Source: Niabella sp. (GTDB taxonomy: Bacteria > Bacteroidota > Bacteroidia > Chitinophagales > Chitinophagaceae). Taken from it: a stretch of 64,000 nt of DNA. Shown one piece after another: positions 1-9,700 of this stretch. The notes under the pieces are model-generated. The model saw only the letters and a list, made by a program, of their open reading frames with translations. It made no database searches and was not told where the DNA came from. The first letter of the stretch is position 1, and each line of letters begins with the position of its first letter. The stretch lies in the NCBI RefSeq assembly GCF_030150205.1, contig NZ_JASLGT010000018.1, forward strand, positions 1 through 64,000, given 5' to 3'. The position numbers and the translations under genes were made by a program.

Positions 1-1
1 C

Positions 2-160
2 TATATAAAAGACAGAATGAGCATGATTGCCTACAATAACATTGAAGACTTACAACAAAGGCTAACGCAAGTCGTTAACAACATTACTACAATCATTACA
101 AAATCAATCTGCGGAAATGAATTCTACCTAAAAACCTTTAAATATAAATTTAATGTCTAA
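2..160 (+). CDS. C-terminal end of an unidentified protein entering from the left edge
   Basis: A reading frame is open from base 2 to a TAA at 158-160, so it could be the 3' end of a gene that starts outside the window; an ATG at 17 would otherwise give a 47-residue product. The frame reads IKDRMSMIAYNNIEDLQQRL, then a lysine/phenylalanine-rich tail ending KFNV. The stretch is much more AT-rich than the genes that follow. The tail vaguely recalls the ends of IS630-type transposases, but that is an impression, not a match I can prove. It overlaps the proposed comEC start by 8 bases. Confidence 0.4.
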   Translation, partial: YIKDRMSMIAYNNIEDLQQRLTQVVNNITTIITKSICGNEFYLKTFKYKFNV

Positions 161-2258
161 TTGGTATAACACAATACCTATGCAACCTTCCACCACCCTG
201 TTCCTTGCCCGGGCACCGTTTGTAAAATTATTGCTCCCTTTTACCGGAGGGATCCTGTTACATGTAGTTTGCCCGGTGCCGCTGACGACTTATATAGCGG
301 GCTTGCTGATCGCTGCTATCATAGTGCTGCTGTTCCGGAAACTCCGGGGATACCGGCGGTTGAGGCTCCAATGGATGGAAGCACTGTTTGTTGCCGCTGT
401 TCTTCTTTTTCTGGGCATGCTGATTACTGCAGGTAAAGATGTGCGGGCCCGCGACAACTGGTTTGGGAACCGGTACAGACCCGGTGTGTATTTCCGCGTT
501 ACCCTGCTGGAGCAGCCGGTTGAAAAAGCCCGTTCTTATAAAGCAGAGGCAGCTGTCCGCTACCTGCTTGCTCATGATGGTGCAGTAGCTGTAGGCGGAC
601 GCATCATTATTTATTTTAAAAAAGAGCGGGAGGTGGGCCGGCTCAATGCGGGAGACCAGCTGGTATTTAAAAAAGAATTGCAGGAGATCAAAAATGCCGG
701 CAACCCCGGCGCTTTCGATTATAAGCGTTATGCGTTTATGAATGGCATTACACACCAGGTATATCTTGCACAAAAAGAGCTGGCGGTACCGGGCGCAAAA
801 AAAGAATCCGGTATCGGGTTATGGCTTTACCGGCTGCGGGCATCCATTCTGGGTATTTTAAAAAAATACATCCCCGGATCAAAAGAGCAGGGCCTGGCAG
901 AGGCGTTGCTGATCGGCTACCGCGATGATATCGACAAGGACCTGCTGCAATCGTACAGCGATACCGGAGTGGTGCATGTGATCGCCGTTTCCGGCATGCA
1001 CCTGGGATTGATTTACTGGCTGCTGAATCTTTTATTAAGCCCCTTGCTGAAAAGGCGGCAAACGCGTTGGCTGCATCCCGTTCTTGTGTTGGGTATACTG
1101 TGGATCTTTAGCCTGCTGGCGGGGGCCGCTGCTTCCATTATACGTGCTGCTGTTATGTTTACCTGTATACTGCTTGGAAAACAATTCGGACGGAACGCCT
1201 CTATTTATAATACGCTGGCGGCTTCGGCTTTTTTGCTGCTTTGTTATGATCCTTACTGGTTATGGGATGTGGGGTTTCAGCTTTCTTATGCTGCTGTACT
1301 GAGCATTGTTGTGTTCTACAAACCGCTCTACCATCTTATAAATGTAAACAATAAACTGCTGGATGCTATATGGCAGCTTTGCGCTGTAAGTATGGCCGCT
1401 CAAATCCTTACTACGCCGTTGAGCATCTATCACTTTCATCAGTTCCCCGTTTATTTTTTGATCACCAACCTGCTGGTGGTGCCTGTTTCCAGCGTGGTAC
1501 TGATCGGCGAGCTGGTATTGGTGTTAGTGGCCCCGGTAACGCCGGTGGCGATTTTTTCCGGGCGCATGCTCAGTGGCATTATCTGGTGGATGAATAGCAT
1601 GGTCGAAAACCTGAGCCATTATCCCTTTGCACTATGGAAAGCATTGCTGGTGAGTATACCACAGGTGTTGCTCCTTTATATTTTTATAACGGGTATGGCC
1701 GCTGCGTGCATACAAAAGCAGAAGGCTGGTTTATGGGTTGCAGTCTTTTCATTATGCACCATCATGGGGCTCCGGATGGCTTCATTTTACAAGACATTGG
1801 ACCAGGAGCAAATCATTGTATATAATATTCCCCGGGCCGCCGCTGTTAGTTTTGTCAGTGGCAGGGATCATTGGTTATATGCCGATTCCATGGCTGCAGC
1901 AGATCCTGTTATCAGCAAAAATGTTTTTCAACCGGCTGCGGTCCATTACCGGTTGCGGTCACCGGGAGCCGTGGAGAAAATCCCAAAAAACGATCGTTTG
2001 TTGTTCGGTGGCCGGTCGGTTTTATTTATAGGAGCACCATTGGAAGATACCGTTTATGGAGCCACAGATCTTGTAATTCTTACCGGGAATCCACGCCTGT
2101 ATATTTCGCAGTTGCTGAAAAAAGTACAGCCCGGCCAGATCGTGATCGACGGCGCTGTACCGGCCTGGAAGGCCCGCTACTGGCAAAGAGATTGTGATTC
2201 ATTAAAGATCCCCTGCCACCATGTTTTGGAGAAAGGAGCTTTTGTAATGAGCCTTTGA
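153..2258 (+). CDS. comEC: ComEC/Rec2-family DNA uptake channel protein
   Basis: A 701-residue polytopic membrane protein. An N-terminal hydrophobic block (about residues 22-95) is followed by a soluble DUF4131-like region and then the Competence domain, which carries the family motif SGMHLG at residues 280-285 and a long series of membrane helices to about residue 550. The family forms the inner-membrane channel for single-stranded DNA in natural transformation. The C-terminal 140 residues look like the metallo-beta-lactamase-like part of ComEC, but I see no HxHxDH motif, so this part is probably non-catalytic. The ATG at 153 overlaps the preceding frame by 8 bases. purH follows 43 bases after the stop with its own promoter. 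Confidence 0.9.
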   Translation: MSNWYNTIPMQPSTTLFLARAPFVKLLLPFTGGILLHVVCPVPLTTYIAGLLIAAIIVLLFRKLRGYRRLRLQWMEALFVAAVLLFLGMLITAGKDVRARDNWFGNRYRPGVYFRVTLLEQPVEKARSYKAEAAVRYLLAHDGAVAVGGRIIIYFKKEREVGRLNAGDQLVFKKELQEIKNAGNPGAFDYKRYAFMNGITHQVYLAQKELAVPGAKKESGIGLWLYRLRASILGILKKYIPGSKEQGLAEALLIGYRDDIDKDLLQSYSDTGVVHVIAVSGMHLGLIYWLLNLLLSPLLKRRQTRWLHPVLVLGILWIFSLLAGAAASIIRAAVMFTCILLGKQFGRNASIYNTLAASAFLLLCYDPYWLWDVGFQLSYAAVLSIVVFYKPLYHLINVNNKLLDAIWQLCAVSMAAQILTTPLSIYHFHQFPVYFLITNLLVVPVSSVVLIGELVLVLVAPVTPVAIFSGRMLSGIIWWMNSMVENLSHYPFALWKALLVSIPQVLLLYIFITGMAAACIQKQKAGLWVAVFSLCTIMGLRMASFYKTLDQEQIIVYNIPRAAAVSFVSGRDHWLYADSMAAADPVISKNVFQPAAVHYRLRSPGAVEKIPKNDRLLFGGRSVLFIGAPLEDTVYGATDLVILTGNPRLYISQLLKKVQPGQIVIDGAVPAWKARYWQRDCDSLKIPCHHVLEKGAFVMSL

Positions 2259-2271
2259 ACGCTTACCTTTG
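2241..2271 (+). promoter_or_regulatory. purH promoter, Bacteroidota type
   Basis: TACCTTTG at 2264-2271 matches the -7 consensus TAnnTTTG exactly. TTTG at 2241-2244 lies 19 bases upstream as the -33 element. Transcription would start near 2275, so the in-frame TTG at 2269 would be outside the transcript and the ATG at 2302 is the likely purH start. Confidence 0.65.
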
Positions 2272-2301
2272 CGGCTCAATAAGCACTCCAATTCAGTTTT
2301 T

Positions 2302-3825
2302 ATGAACAAAAAGATACAATCCGCACTGATTTCCGTTTTTTATAAAGATGGCCTGGAACCCATCGTAAGGGAATTATCCCGCCTTGGAATTACCATTTAT
2401 TCCACCGGTGGTACGCAAAAGTTTATTGAAGACCTGGGCATACAGGTAGTGCCCGTGGAGCAGCTAACCACCTATCCTTCCATCCTTGGAGGACGGGTGA
2501 AAACCCTGCACCCGTCTGTATTTGGCGGTATTTTGGGCAGAAGAGACCTGGAATCAGATGTAGCGGAAATGGCAGAGTATAAGATCCCGGAGATCGACCT
2601 GGTAATTGTGGACCTGTATCCTTTTGAAGAAACCCTGGCACAAACCAGTGAAGAAAAACTGATCATCGAAAAAATTGATATCGGCGGACCTTCCATGATC
2701 CGTGCCGCTGCCAAAAACTTTAAAGATGTGGTAGTGGTAGCTGCTAAGAAAGATTATGCGGGCCTGGAAGAACTGTTAAAGACCCAGAACGGTGAAACGT
2801 CTGTGGAGCAGCGCAAGTCCTTTGCTGCAAAGGCATTTGAGATCGTGGCACATTATGATGTAGCTATTTCCAATTATTTTAACGGGAACAGCGGTGAATA
2901 TTTTTTGCAGTCGGTAAACAGCCCCAAGGCCATGCGCTATGGCGAAAACCCGCACCAGTCGGGTACGTTTTATGGCAACCTGGAGGAGTTGTTTAACCAG
3001 CTGAACGGTAAAGAGCTTTCTTATAATAACCTGGTGGACGTAGATGCCGCGGTACAGCTGATCCATGAATTTCCACAGGGAGAAGACGTGGTGTTTGCCA
3101 TCATCAAGCATACCAATGTTTGCGGAGTGGCCGCACGGGGTACGGTAAGTGATGCCTGGAAAGAAGCGCTGGCCGGGGATCCGGAAAGCGCTTTTGGCGG
3201 GGTGCTGGTAACCAATGGTACCGTAGACGAAGCAACGGCGAATGCCATCAACGAAATATTCTTTGAAGTACTGATCGCGCCCGCATTTGATGAGGCTGCG
3301 TTGAATGTATTAAAATCTAAAAAGAACCGGATCCTGTTGCAGCTGAAGGCTGAAGGCTTAAAGCTGAGTGCTCAAAGTAAGTCCGTGCTCAACGGTGTGC
3401 TCATACAGGAGCAGGATAAAGGAAATTATACCGAGTGGAAAGAGACCGGAGGCCGGGAAACAACTGCAGCAGAAAAAGCAGACCTGGAATTTGCCAATAT
3501 CATCGGCAAACATTTAAAATCAAATGCTATTGCGCTGGTAAAAAATAAACAACTGGTAGGTAAGGGCGCCGGCCAAACAAGCCGTATTGATGCATTGCGT
3601 CATGCCATTGAAAAAGCCAAACAATTTGGTTTTGACCTGAATGGCGCGGTACTGGCCAGTGATGCCTTTTTCCCGTTCAATGATTGCATACAGATCGGGC
3701 ACCAGGCGGGTATTGAAGCCTTCATTCAACCCGGAGGCTCTATCCGCGATAAAGACTCCATCGAGTACGCACAGCAAAATAACTTAGCCATGGTGATCAC
3801 CGGCATGCGGCATTTCAAACACTAA
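2302..3825 (+). CDS. purH: Bifunctional AICAR formyltransferase / IMP cyclohydrolase
   Basis: A 507-residue enzyme catalysing the last two steps of de novo IMP synthesis: formylation of AICAR with 10-formyl-THF, then ring closure. The N-terminal MGS-like domain starts ALISVFYKDGLEPIVREL and holds the STGGT loop. The transformylase domain carries RYGENPHQ near residue 212, KHTNVCG near 267, and the C-terminal ASDAFFPF and QPGGSIRD motifs. Length and domain order are normal for PurH. An in-frame TTG at 2269 would add 11 residues, but it sits inside the promoter -7 box, so ATG 2302 was chosen. The gene stands alone, with no other pur genes nearby. Confidence 0.96.
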   Translation: MNKKIQSALISVFYKDGLEPIVRELSRLGITIYSTGGTQKFIEDLGIQVVPVEQLTTYPSILGGRVKTLHPSVFGGILGRRDLESDVAEMAEYKIPEIDLVIVDLYPFEETLAQTSEEKLIIEKIDIGGPSMIRAAAKNFKDVVVVAAKKDYAGLEELLKTQNGETSVEQRKSFAAKAFEIVAHYDVAISNYFNGNSGEYFLQSVNSPKAMRYGENPHQSGTFYGNLEELFNQLNGKELSYNNLVDVDAAVQLIHEFPQGEDVVFAIIKHTNVCGVAARGTVSDAWKEALAGDPESAFGGVLVTNGTVDEATANAINEIFFEVLIAPAFDEAALNVLKSKKNRILLQLKAEGLKLSAQSKSVLNGVLIQEQDKGNYTEWKETGGRETTAAEKADLEFANIIGKHLKSNAIALVKNKQLVGKGAGQTSRIDALRHAIEKAKQFGFDLNGAVLASDAFFPFNDCIQIGHQAGIEAFIQPGGSIRDKDSIEYAQQNNLAMVITGMRHFKH

Positions 3826-4056
3826 TATCCACGGCAAGAGGCTGCGGAGGCCACGAAGGCAGGAAGCCACCAAGAAACACAAAAAGGTTATAGGGGGCAA
3901 AAATCTTAGTGTGTTTTAGTGCCTTCCTGTATTAGTGGCGAAAGAACCACAAAGTCCCAAAATTGCGAAGAAGCACAAAGAAGTTATAGGATTCAAAAGT
4001 CCTGGTGGCAAAAAAACGCAAGGGCATGAACTTTTAAATGCACTTATTCGCAACCT
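3826..4056. repeat. Intergenic low-complexity CACAAAG/GAAG phrase repeats
   Basis: The purH-nitrilase gap is made of degenerate phrases such as ccacgaaggcaggaagcc, aagaaacacaaaaagg, gaaccacaaagtcccaaaa and gaagcacaaagaagttatag. They recur in both orientations within about 200 bases. A related run lies upstream of lutB (about 25914-26040). I see no gene in it. Confidence 0.6.
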
Positions 4057-4074
4057 TTGCAGCAAAACGATTTT

Positions 4075-5049
4075 ATGGATGGATTGAAGATCGCTACAGC
4101 CCAGTTTGAAAACCGGAGCGGAGATAAAGCATACAACCTTTCAGTTATTGAATCGCTTGCCCGTAAAGCAGCAGCAGCCGGCGCGCAGGTGATTGCCTTT
4201 CATGAATGCTCCATTACCGGCTATACCTTTGCCCGGCATCTTTCCAAAGAAGCACTTACTGCGATAGCAGAGCGCATTCCGGACGGAGAAAGTATTCAAC
4301 GGCTACAGCAGATTGCGCTGGATAATAATATCACCATCCTGGCAGGACTGTTTGAGAAAGACGAACACGACCGGTTATATAAGGCCTATGTCTGTGTAGA
4401 TAAAAACGGCCTGGTGGCAAAGTATCGCAAGCTGCACCCGTTTATCAATCCGCACCTGTTACCGGGTGATGCATATTGTGTATTCGATCTGATGGGGTGG
4501 AAATGCGGCATCCTCATCTGCTACGATAACAATATTGTTGAAAATGTACGGGCTACACGACTGCTGGGTGCCGAGATCATTTTTATGCCACACGTAACCA
4601 TGTGTACCCCTTCTACCCGGCCGGGTGCGGGGTTTGTGGATCCGCAGCTTTGGTACAACCGTGAAAAAGATCCTACCTCCCTTAGGCTGGAGTTTGATGG
4701 TATGAAGGGGCGCGACTGGCTGATGAAGTGGCTGCCGGCAAGGGCTTATGACAATGCAGTGTATGCTGTGTTCTCAAATCCTGTAGGTATGGATGATGAT
4801 CAGCTGAAGAACGGCTGCTCCATGATCATTGATCCCTATGGTGATGTAATAGCGGAATGCCGTTTTTTTGAGGACGGCTTTGTCACCGCTGGATTGTATA
4901 AAGAACATCTGCAAAAAGCCGGAGGTCACCGATATATCAATGCGCGGAGACCAGAGCTCTATAAAGACATTCTTGGAAAAGCACATACGTCAGATCAGCA
5001 GGTGGTTTGGCTGAATAAAGACTCAAAAGATGACGTGAAGAAGCTTTAA
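4075..5049 (+). CDS. Nitrilase-superfamily carbon-nitrogen hydrolase
   Basis: A 324-residue cytosolic amidase/nitrilase-fold protein. The catalytic triad of the family is visible: Glu44 in FHECS, Lys119 in KYRKLHPF and Cys149 in GILICYDN. Length is normal for a single-domain member. The substrate cannot be told from sequence; these enzymes hydrolyse amides, nitriles or carbamoyl compounds. An in-frame TTG at 4057 lies within a near-consensus -7 box (AACCTTTG), so the ATG at 4075 is preferred. The last 27 bases overlap the 3' end of the convergent sigma-factor gene. The role is independent of the neighbours as far as I can see. Confidence 0.88.
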   Translation: MDGLKIATAQFENRSGDKAYNLSVIESLARKAAAAGAQVIAFHECSITGYTFARHLSKEALTAIAERIPDGESIQRLQQIALDNNITILAGLFEKDEHDRLYKAYVCVDKNGLVAKYRKLHPFINPHLLPGDAYCVFDLMGWKCGILICYDNNIVENVRATRLLGAEIIFMPHVTMCTPSTRPGAGFVDPQLWYNREKDPTSLRLEFDGMKGRDWLMKWLPARAYDNAVYAVFSNPVGMDDDQLKNGCSMIIDPYGDVIAECRFFEDGFVTAGLYKEHLQKAGGHRYINARRPELYKDILGKAHTSDQQVVWLNKDSKDDVKKL

Positions 5050-5577
5050 GTTTTTTCTCAGAACTTTTAATCCTTCAGAAAATTTGTTTCTTACCGTTTT
5101 TTTTGAGACTGATAGCTGCGCCGCCGTTTCGTCTACTGTTTGATCACCGAGTCGCATTTGCACAATCTGGCCGGTTGTATGGGGCAATGTTTCGATAACT
5201 TTATTGATCACTTTTACAAGGTCTTTCCCGTTCAGCTGTTCCAGGACCCCCGGATGAAGTTCTGCCTGTGCGTGTATATTGGCAACCACATGCCGCTTTT
5301 TGCGTTGTCCCTGCAAATTGCGGAAATAGTCCAATACCCGGTAGCTTAAATAGGTTATCAAAAAGCCTTTTGCTTCGCCTTCACTGTTTATCAGTACAAA
5401 CCCCGGATTGAGCCATATTTTCAGCCACAGTTCCTGCAATATGTCTTTTGCCTCTTCCGTGTTGCCGGTTTTGGAAGCCAGGTAAGTATACAGAGGAGGC
5501 CAGTATTTATCATAAAGCCGCCGGTACGCTGCTGCGTCAGCGCTTTTTATCCTGTCCAGTAACTCCCCGTCAGTCAT
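5023..5577 (-). CDS. ECF-type RNA polymerase sigma factor (FecI-like)
   Basis: A 184-residue sigma-70 family protein. Region 2 is seen in the segment around DILQELWLKIW, and region 4 in the helix-turn-helix near TVDETAAQLSVSKKTVRNKF. It is divergent from a fecR gene and, beyond it, a TonB-dependent receptor. This is the standard arrangement of cell-surface signalling in which the receptor and FecR-type anti-sigma control the sigma factor. A longer frame begins at 5616, but the 13 extra residues look non-conserved and MTDGELLDRI is a typical family start. A perfect 13-bp palindrome lies at 5623-5635, just upstream. The 3' end overlaps the nitrilase gene tail to tail. Confidence 0.9.
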   Translation of the reverse strand: MTDGELLDRIKSADAAAYRRLYDKYWPPLYTYLASKTGNTEEAKDILQELWLKIWLNPGFVLINSEGEAKGFLITYLSYRVLDYFRNLQGQRKKRHVVANIHAQAELHPGVLEQLNGKDLVKVINKVIETLPHTTGQIVQMRLGDQTVDETAAQLSVSKKTVRNKFSEGLKVLRKNLKLLHVIF

Positions 5578-5622
5578 GCTGCAATAATAACGTTGTGATC
5601 CGGTTTCAAAATACAATAAATA

Positions 5623-5635
5623 CCCTAAATTAGGG
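5623..5635. promoter_or_regulatory. Perfect palindrome CCCTAAATTAGGG in the sigma/fecR divergent region
   Basis: A 13-bp perfect inverted repeat in the intergenic region between the divergent sigma-factor and fecR genes, about 46 bases upstream of the chosen sigma start. It could be an operator. No function is shown by the sequence itself. Confidence 0.4.
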
Positions 5636-5711
5636 CCTTCGATTTTACAAATATTTTAAAAAAGCAGAGACATTTTACGCTGATACAACGATCTGTTATT
5701 AAACAAATCCT

Positions 5712-6776
5712 GTGGATATAAAAGAAATATTCAGAAAATATCTAAATGACGAGGCCAGCCCGGAAGAAAAGGCTGTGGTGGAGCATTGGGTATACGGGCT
5801 TTTTGAAAAGATCCGTTCCCGCACAGCTACAGCCGAAGAAATAGCATTGGTGGACGATTGGGTGGATCAGTTTAATGTACAGGGAATAGATCCGAAAGTC
5901 CTTGCTGAGAAAATGGGAAAGGACCAGGCAGCAGTGTGGGATGCCCTGCAGGAATACAGGCATCAAACGGAAAAAAATAATAACTCCCCAAAAAAGAGCG
6001 CCGGCGCAGTTTTAAAATATGCAGCGATCTTAATTGCCATTCTTGCAGTTCCTGTATTGATTTATATAGCAGGCTCCCGGAAAGAAGTAGAAAACCGGCA
6101 CCTGCTTGCGCCTGCCGTTACGGATAATGGGGCCACTTATTTAGCATGTAACAAAGGAGAACACGCAAAGCTTTTTATACTACCAGACAGTACCCGCCTT
6201 TATCTCAATTCCAACAGCCTGCTGGTGTATGATCCGGGCAGCTATAATAGGGAAAACAGGCGGGTTAAACTTGAAAAGGGCGCTGCATTTTTTGAGGTAA
6301 CAAAGAACACCGCTAAGCCTTTTATTGTTCAAACAGATAGTCTTACCGTTACGGTTACAGGCACTTCTTTTGAAGTGGTTTTCTTACCCGGGCTTCATAA
6401 GAATTCCGTGAGTGTGAGAAGCGGCAGCGTTGCCGTAAGCCGCAAAGGTCAGCCGGTGGCTGCGCTTCAGGCGGGGCAGGCGTTGCTCCAGAACCCTACC
6501 AGCGGCGGCTTTGAAGTGCAGCCTGCAGCTGAAGCACTGGCTCAATGGACATCGGGAGCCCTGGTTTTTTCGAACGCGGGTATCAGCGAAATAAAATACC
6601 TGCTTGAGAATCGGTTCGATAAAAAAGTAACGGATAAAACCGGAAAATTGAACTCGGGCATTAAATTTAATGCAACCTTTAATGGTGATGCGCCCCTTAC
6701 GGAAATAGCTGCGGCGCTTTCATCGCTTTACAATGTTCAATATTCCGTTGAAAAAGATTCCCTTGTATTTTATTAG
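5712..6776 (+). CDS. FecR-family anti-sigma / sigma regulator
   Basis: A 354-residue single-pass inner-membrane protein. The cytoplasmic N-terminus (1-97) contains two short acidic helical segments of the FecR N-terminal type (LNDEASPEEKAVVEHWV and TATAEEIALVDDWVDQF). One membrane helix spans about 98-121. The periplasmic FecR domain lies at about 150-255 (LFILPDSTRLYLNSNS, TVTGTSFEV). A DUF4974-type C-terminus follows at about 285-353. The start codon is GTG. The family passes a signal from a TonB-dependent receptor to the ECF sigma factor encoded divergently. The receptor gene starts 2 bases after the stop, so the two are almost certainly co-transcribed. Confidence 0.92.
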   Translation: MDIKEIFRKYLNDEASPEEKAVVEHWVYGLFEKIRSRTATAEEIALVDDWVDQFNVQGIDPKVLAEKMGKDQAAVWDALQEYRHQTEKNNNSPKKSAGAVLKYAAILIAILAVPVLIYIAGSRKEVENRHLLAPAVTDNGATYLACNKGEHAKLFILPDSTRLYLNSNSLLVYDPGSYNRENRRVKLEKGAAFFEVTKNTAKPFIVQTDSLTVTVTGTSFEVVFLPGLHKNSVSVRSGSVAVSRKGQPVAALQAGQALLQNPTSGGFEVQPAAEALAQWTSGALVFSNAGISEIKYLLENRFDKKVTDKTGKLNSGIKFNATFNGDAPLTEIAAALSSLYNVQYSVEKDSLVFY

Positions 6777-6778
6777 CA

Positions 6779-9700
6779 ATGCGTAGAAGACTGTTTTGGG
6801 TGATTGTATTCATCACAATTTTGACCGGTAATGTTTTTTCACAGGAACGGGCGCAATATTCCCGGGAACTGTTAACTACGCGGCTTGAGCGGATCACCAA
6901 AGCATTTAATATCCATCTTATTTATGATGCCAACAGCATTGCCGGCAGGTACGCACCGGCGTTCGGCGCAGGCACGGCAGACATTATGGCGCTGCTGAAT
7001 TCGTCTGTCAGCGAAGCGGGGCTGCGGGCCCGGCAGCAAAAAGGGAACACCTATATTTTATTGCCCAACCCTTTTGGAAAACTAAAGGGGCAGATCATTG
7101 ATGCAACCAATGCAGAGCCGGTGGCAAATGTTTCGGTTACAATGGGAAGCTATTATACGGTTTCTGATGAAAAGGGCCGCTTTGAAGCCACGCTGCCCCC
7201 GGGTAACTATAATGCGCTTTTCAGCCACGTTGGTTACGAAAAAAAAACGGTGTGGGGCATTTCTATTACCCCCGGCGCTGCTATCAGTTTGGATCTTTCC
7301 CTCCGGCCCGCAAAACCAGCGCTTGCGGAGGTAAAGAAGAATGCCACCCTCACAGGAGAAACGATCGCATCGCACTATGTGCGCCGGAAAGCGGCGGCAA
7401 CCATCACCGATGGTGTGTCTGCCGAGCAGATACTGGCCTCGCCAGACATATATGTGGGCGATGTATTAAAAAGGGTTAATGGCGTCAGCAGTGTAGGTAA
7501 TAAAAGCATCGGCATCCGCGGCATGTCTGAGCGGTATAATGAAGCCCTGATCGATGGCGTTCCCATGCCGGGCATCAGTATCAATCAAAGAAAATTTTCG
7601 TTCGATATCTTTCCCAAGGAAATGATCGGAAGCATTGTGATTTCAAAAACCGCTTTGCCCGATAAAGCGGCCGAGTTCAGCGGCGGGCAGGTGGCCATCA
7701 ATACCTTAAGTATACCGAATGCTGCTTTTACACGCATTACTGTAGGAGCCGGTACCAACCTGCAAAATACCGGGCAGGATTTTTACCGGCTTGGTAAAAT
7801 ACCGGTAAGCAGCTTTTGGGGTCTGACAAACAGGACGGCGACGCCGCCAGACCTGCATGAAGTCCGTAACAACCTGTTGCCGGAGGAAGCTTTAAAACCC
7901 CTCAGGTATAAAGCGGCTCCTAACTATAACGCCGGTTTTGCCCTGGGCCGGGCGTATGCTTTGAACGAACGGCTGAACCTGGGCCTGGTAGCGGGCATAA
8001 GCCTCCGGGAAAACCAGGACAGGATATTAACTGGTAATATCCGCCGCACGCAGCTCATGCCGTGGAATGAAATGCCCGATCCGGAAGAAGCACCGGGGGC
8101 CATCTACAGGTTCAGCTCAGGGGTGGGCAGCATCTTAAATATAGGCTTGCAGGGCCGCAGGTTTAACAGCAGCTTCAAAAATATTTATACTACATTTTTT
8201 GAGGATAATTACCACGAAGCCTACCGGATCTACGAAGATTCCAGCCGCAGGCGGTTTAAAGATATATTCCAGGAGCCGGTATACAGCCGGCTGCGCCAAC
8301 ATAAAATAGAGGCGCGTTACGACATTAACCGGTTTTTAAATGCAGAAGCCTTTGGCGCCGTAACCTATATAAGGCAAACCATATCCGACCAACGGAAATT
8401 CAGGTATTTTGGGACCCAAGAAGGGATGGATACCGAATACGACAGGCCCAATATCCTCAGGAGCGGAGCGCAGCATACCGAATATGATCTCAGGAAGACC
8501 GATTCCCGTGTGTGGCTGCAAAAAGATGAAACCGTTTACAATATAGGTGCTGCAGTATCCGCCCGGCTGGTGCACAGGCCTTCCTTATCGGTACTCCTGA
8601 AAACGGGGTATAATGGCCTGTTTAAAAGTGCCGTTCTGAGTTCCCTGCATATTTTCCCCGCTATTATTGATCAAAGCTATGATATACGCGGTACTTACGA
8701 TGTATTGTTTGCGCGCAGCTATGTGCCCGCAGGACCTGATAAAAAGCCTTATTACACCGATTATAAAAACGGGCTTGCCTATTCCGGCCGGTCAGACGAC
8801 AACGCATTTTACCTCCTGGCAGACAATACATTTTTTAAAAAGCTCCGGCTGGCAGGAGGGCTCCGGGCCGAGTACCTGGGTTTCAATACTAGGGGTCTGG
8901 TAAATCCCTTTGCTACCAGTATTGAAGGCTGGTTGCTAAAGCCTTCCGCAAATCTCCGCTATGCTGTTACGCCTGAAATGAACATCCGGGCCGCCTATTT
9001 TAAAACCAGGCTGCTGCCGGATTTCAGGGAAGCGTCCGATTTTGCCATTTTTGATTACGAATTGGATGCAGAAATAAGAGGGCAGCAATTTACATTGACC
9101 ACGGTGGATAATTTTGATCTCCGATATGAATGGTTCCCGGCAATTGATGAACTTATTTCCGTTTCGGGATTTTATAAGCGGCTGAAAAGGCCGGTGGAGC
9201 TGCTTACCACCGGCGAAATGGGATACCTGTATTATGTGAGCCAGGTTGGTGGAAGAAATAAGGGAATTGAAATAGAGATACGAAAGTCGATGGCATTTTT
9301 GAGCAAAAAAGGATTTATCCCAAAACTTTATTTTACAGGAAATGCTACGGCTAACTGGTCGGAGGTTAAAGAGGTATATAGTCAAAACCCTAATCAGCAA
9401 ATAAAATGGCCAAACCGGCCCTTGTTTAACCAGGTGCCCTGGGTGGTTAACGCCGGCCTTGTATACTCCGGCGATACATGGGGAATGGGCGCCTGGTATA
9501 ACCGCAGCGGCCCCAAAATGTTTATTGTTAATAACAATCCCAATTTTATTGAATATGAAAACGGGGTAAACCTGCTGGATGCACAGTTGTACATAAACCT
9601 TTTGAAAAATAAAGGGCAGCTGGTTTTAAATGTCAATAATCTGTTGAACCCTGTAAGGCTCTATTATATCAATGCCAAAGCTTTTAAAACTGATAGCAGA

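Noticed and set aside
258..773. Minus-strand open frame of 171 codons inside comEC
   Set aside because: It is antisense to a clear ComEC domain and has no signal peptide or recognisable motif.
8936..9400. Minus-strand open frame of 154 codons inside the TonB receptor
   Set aside because: A shadow of the receptor barrel with no recognisable motif.
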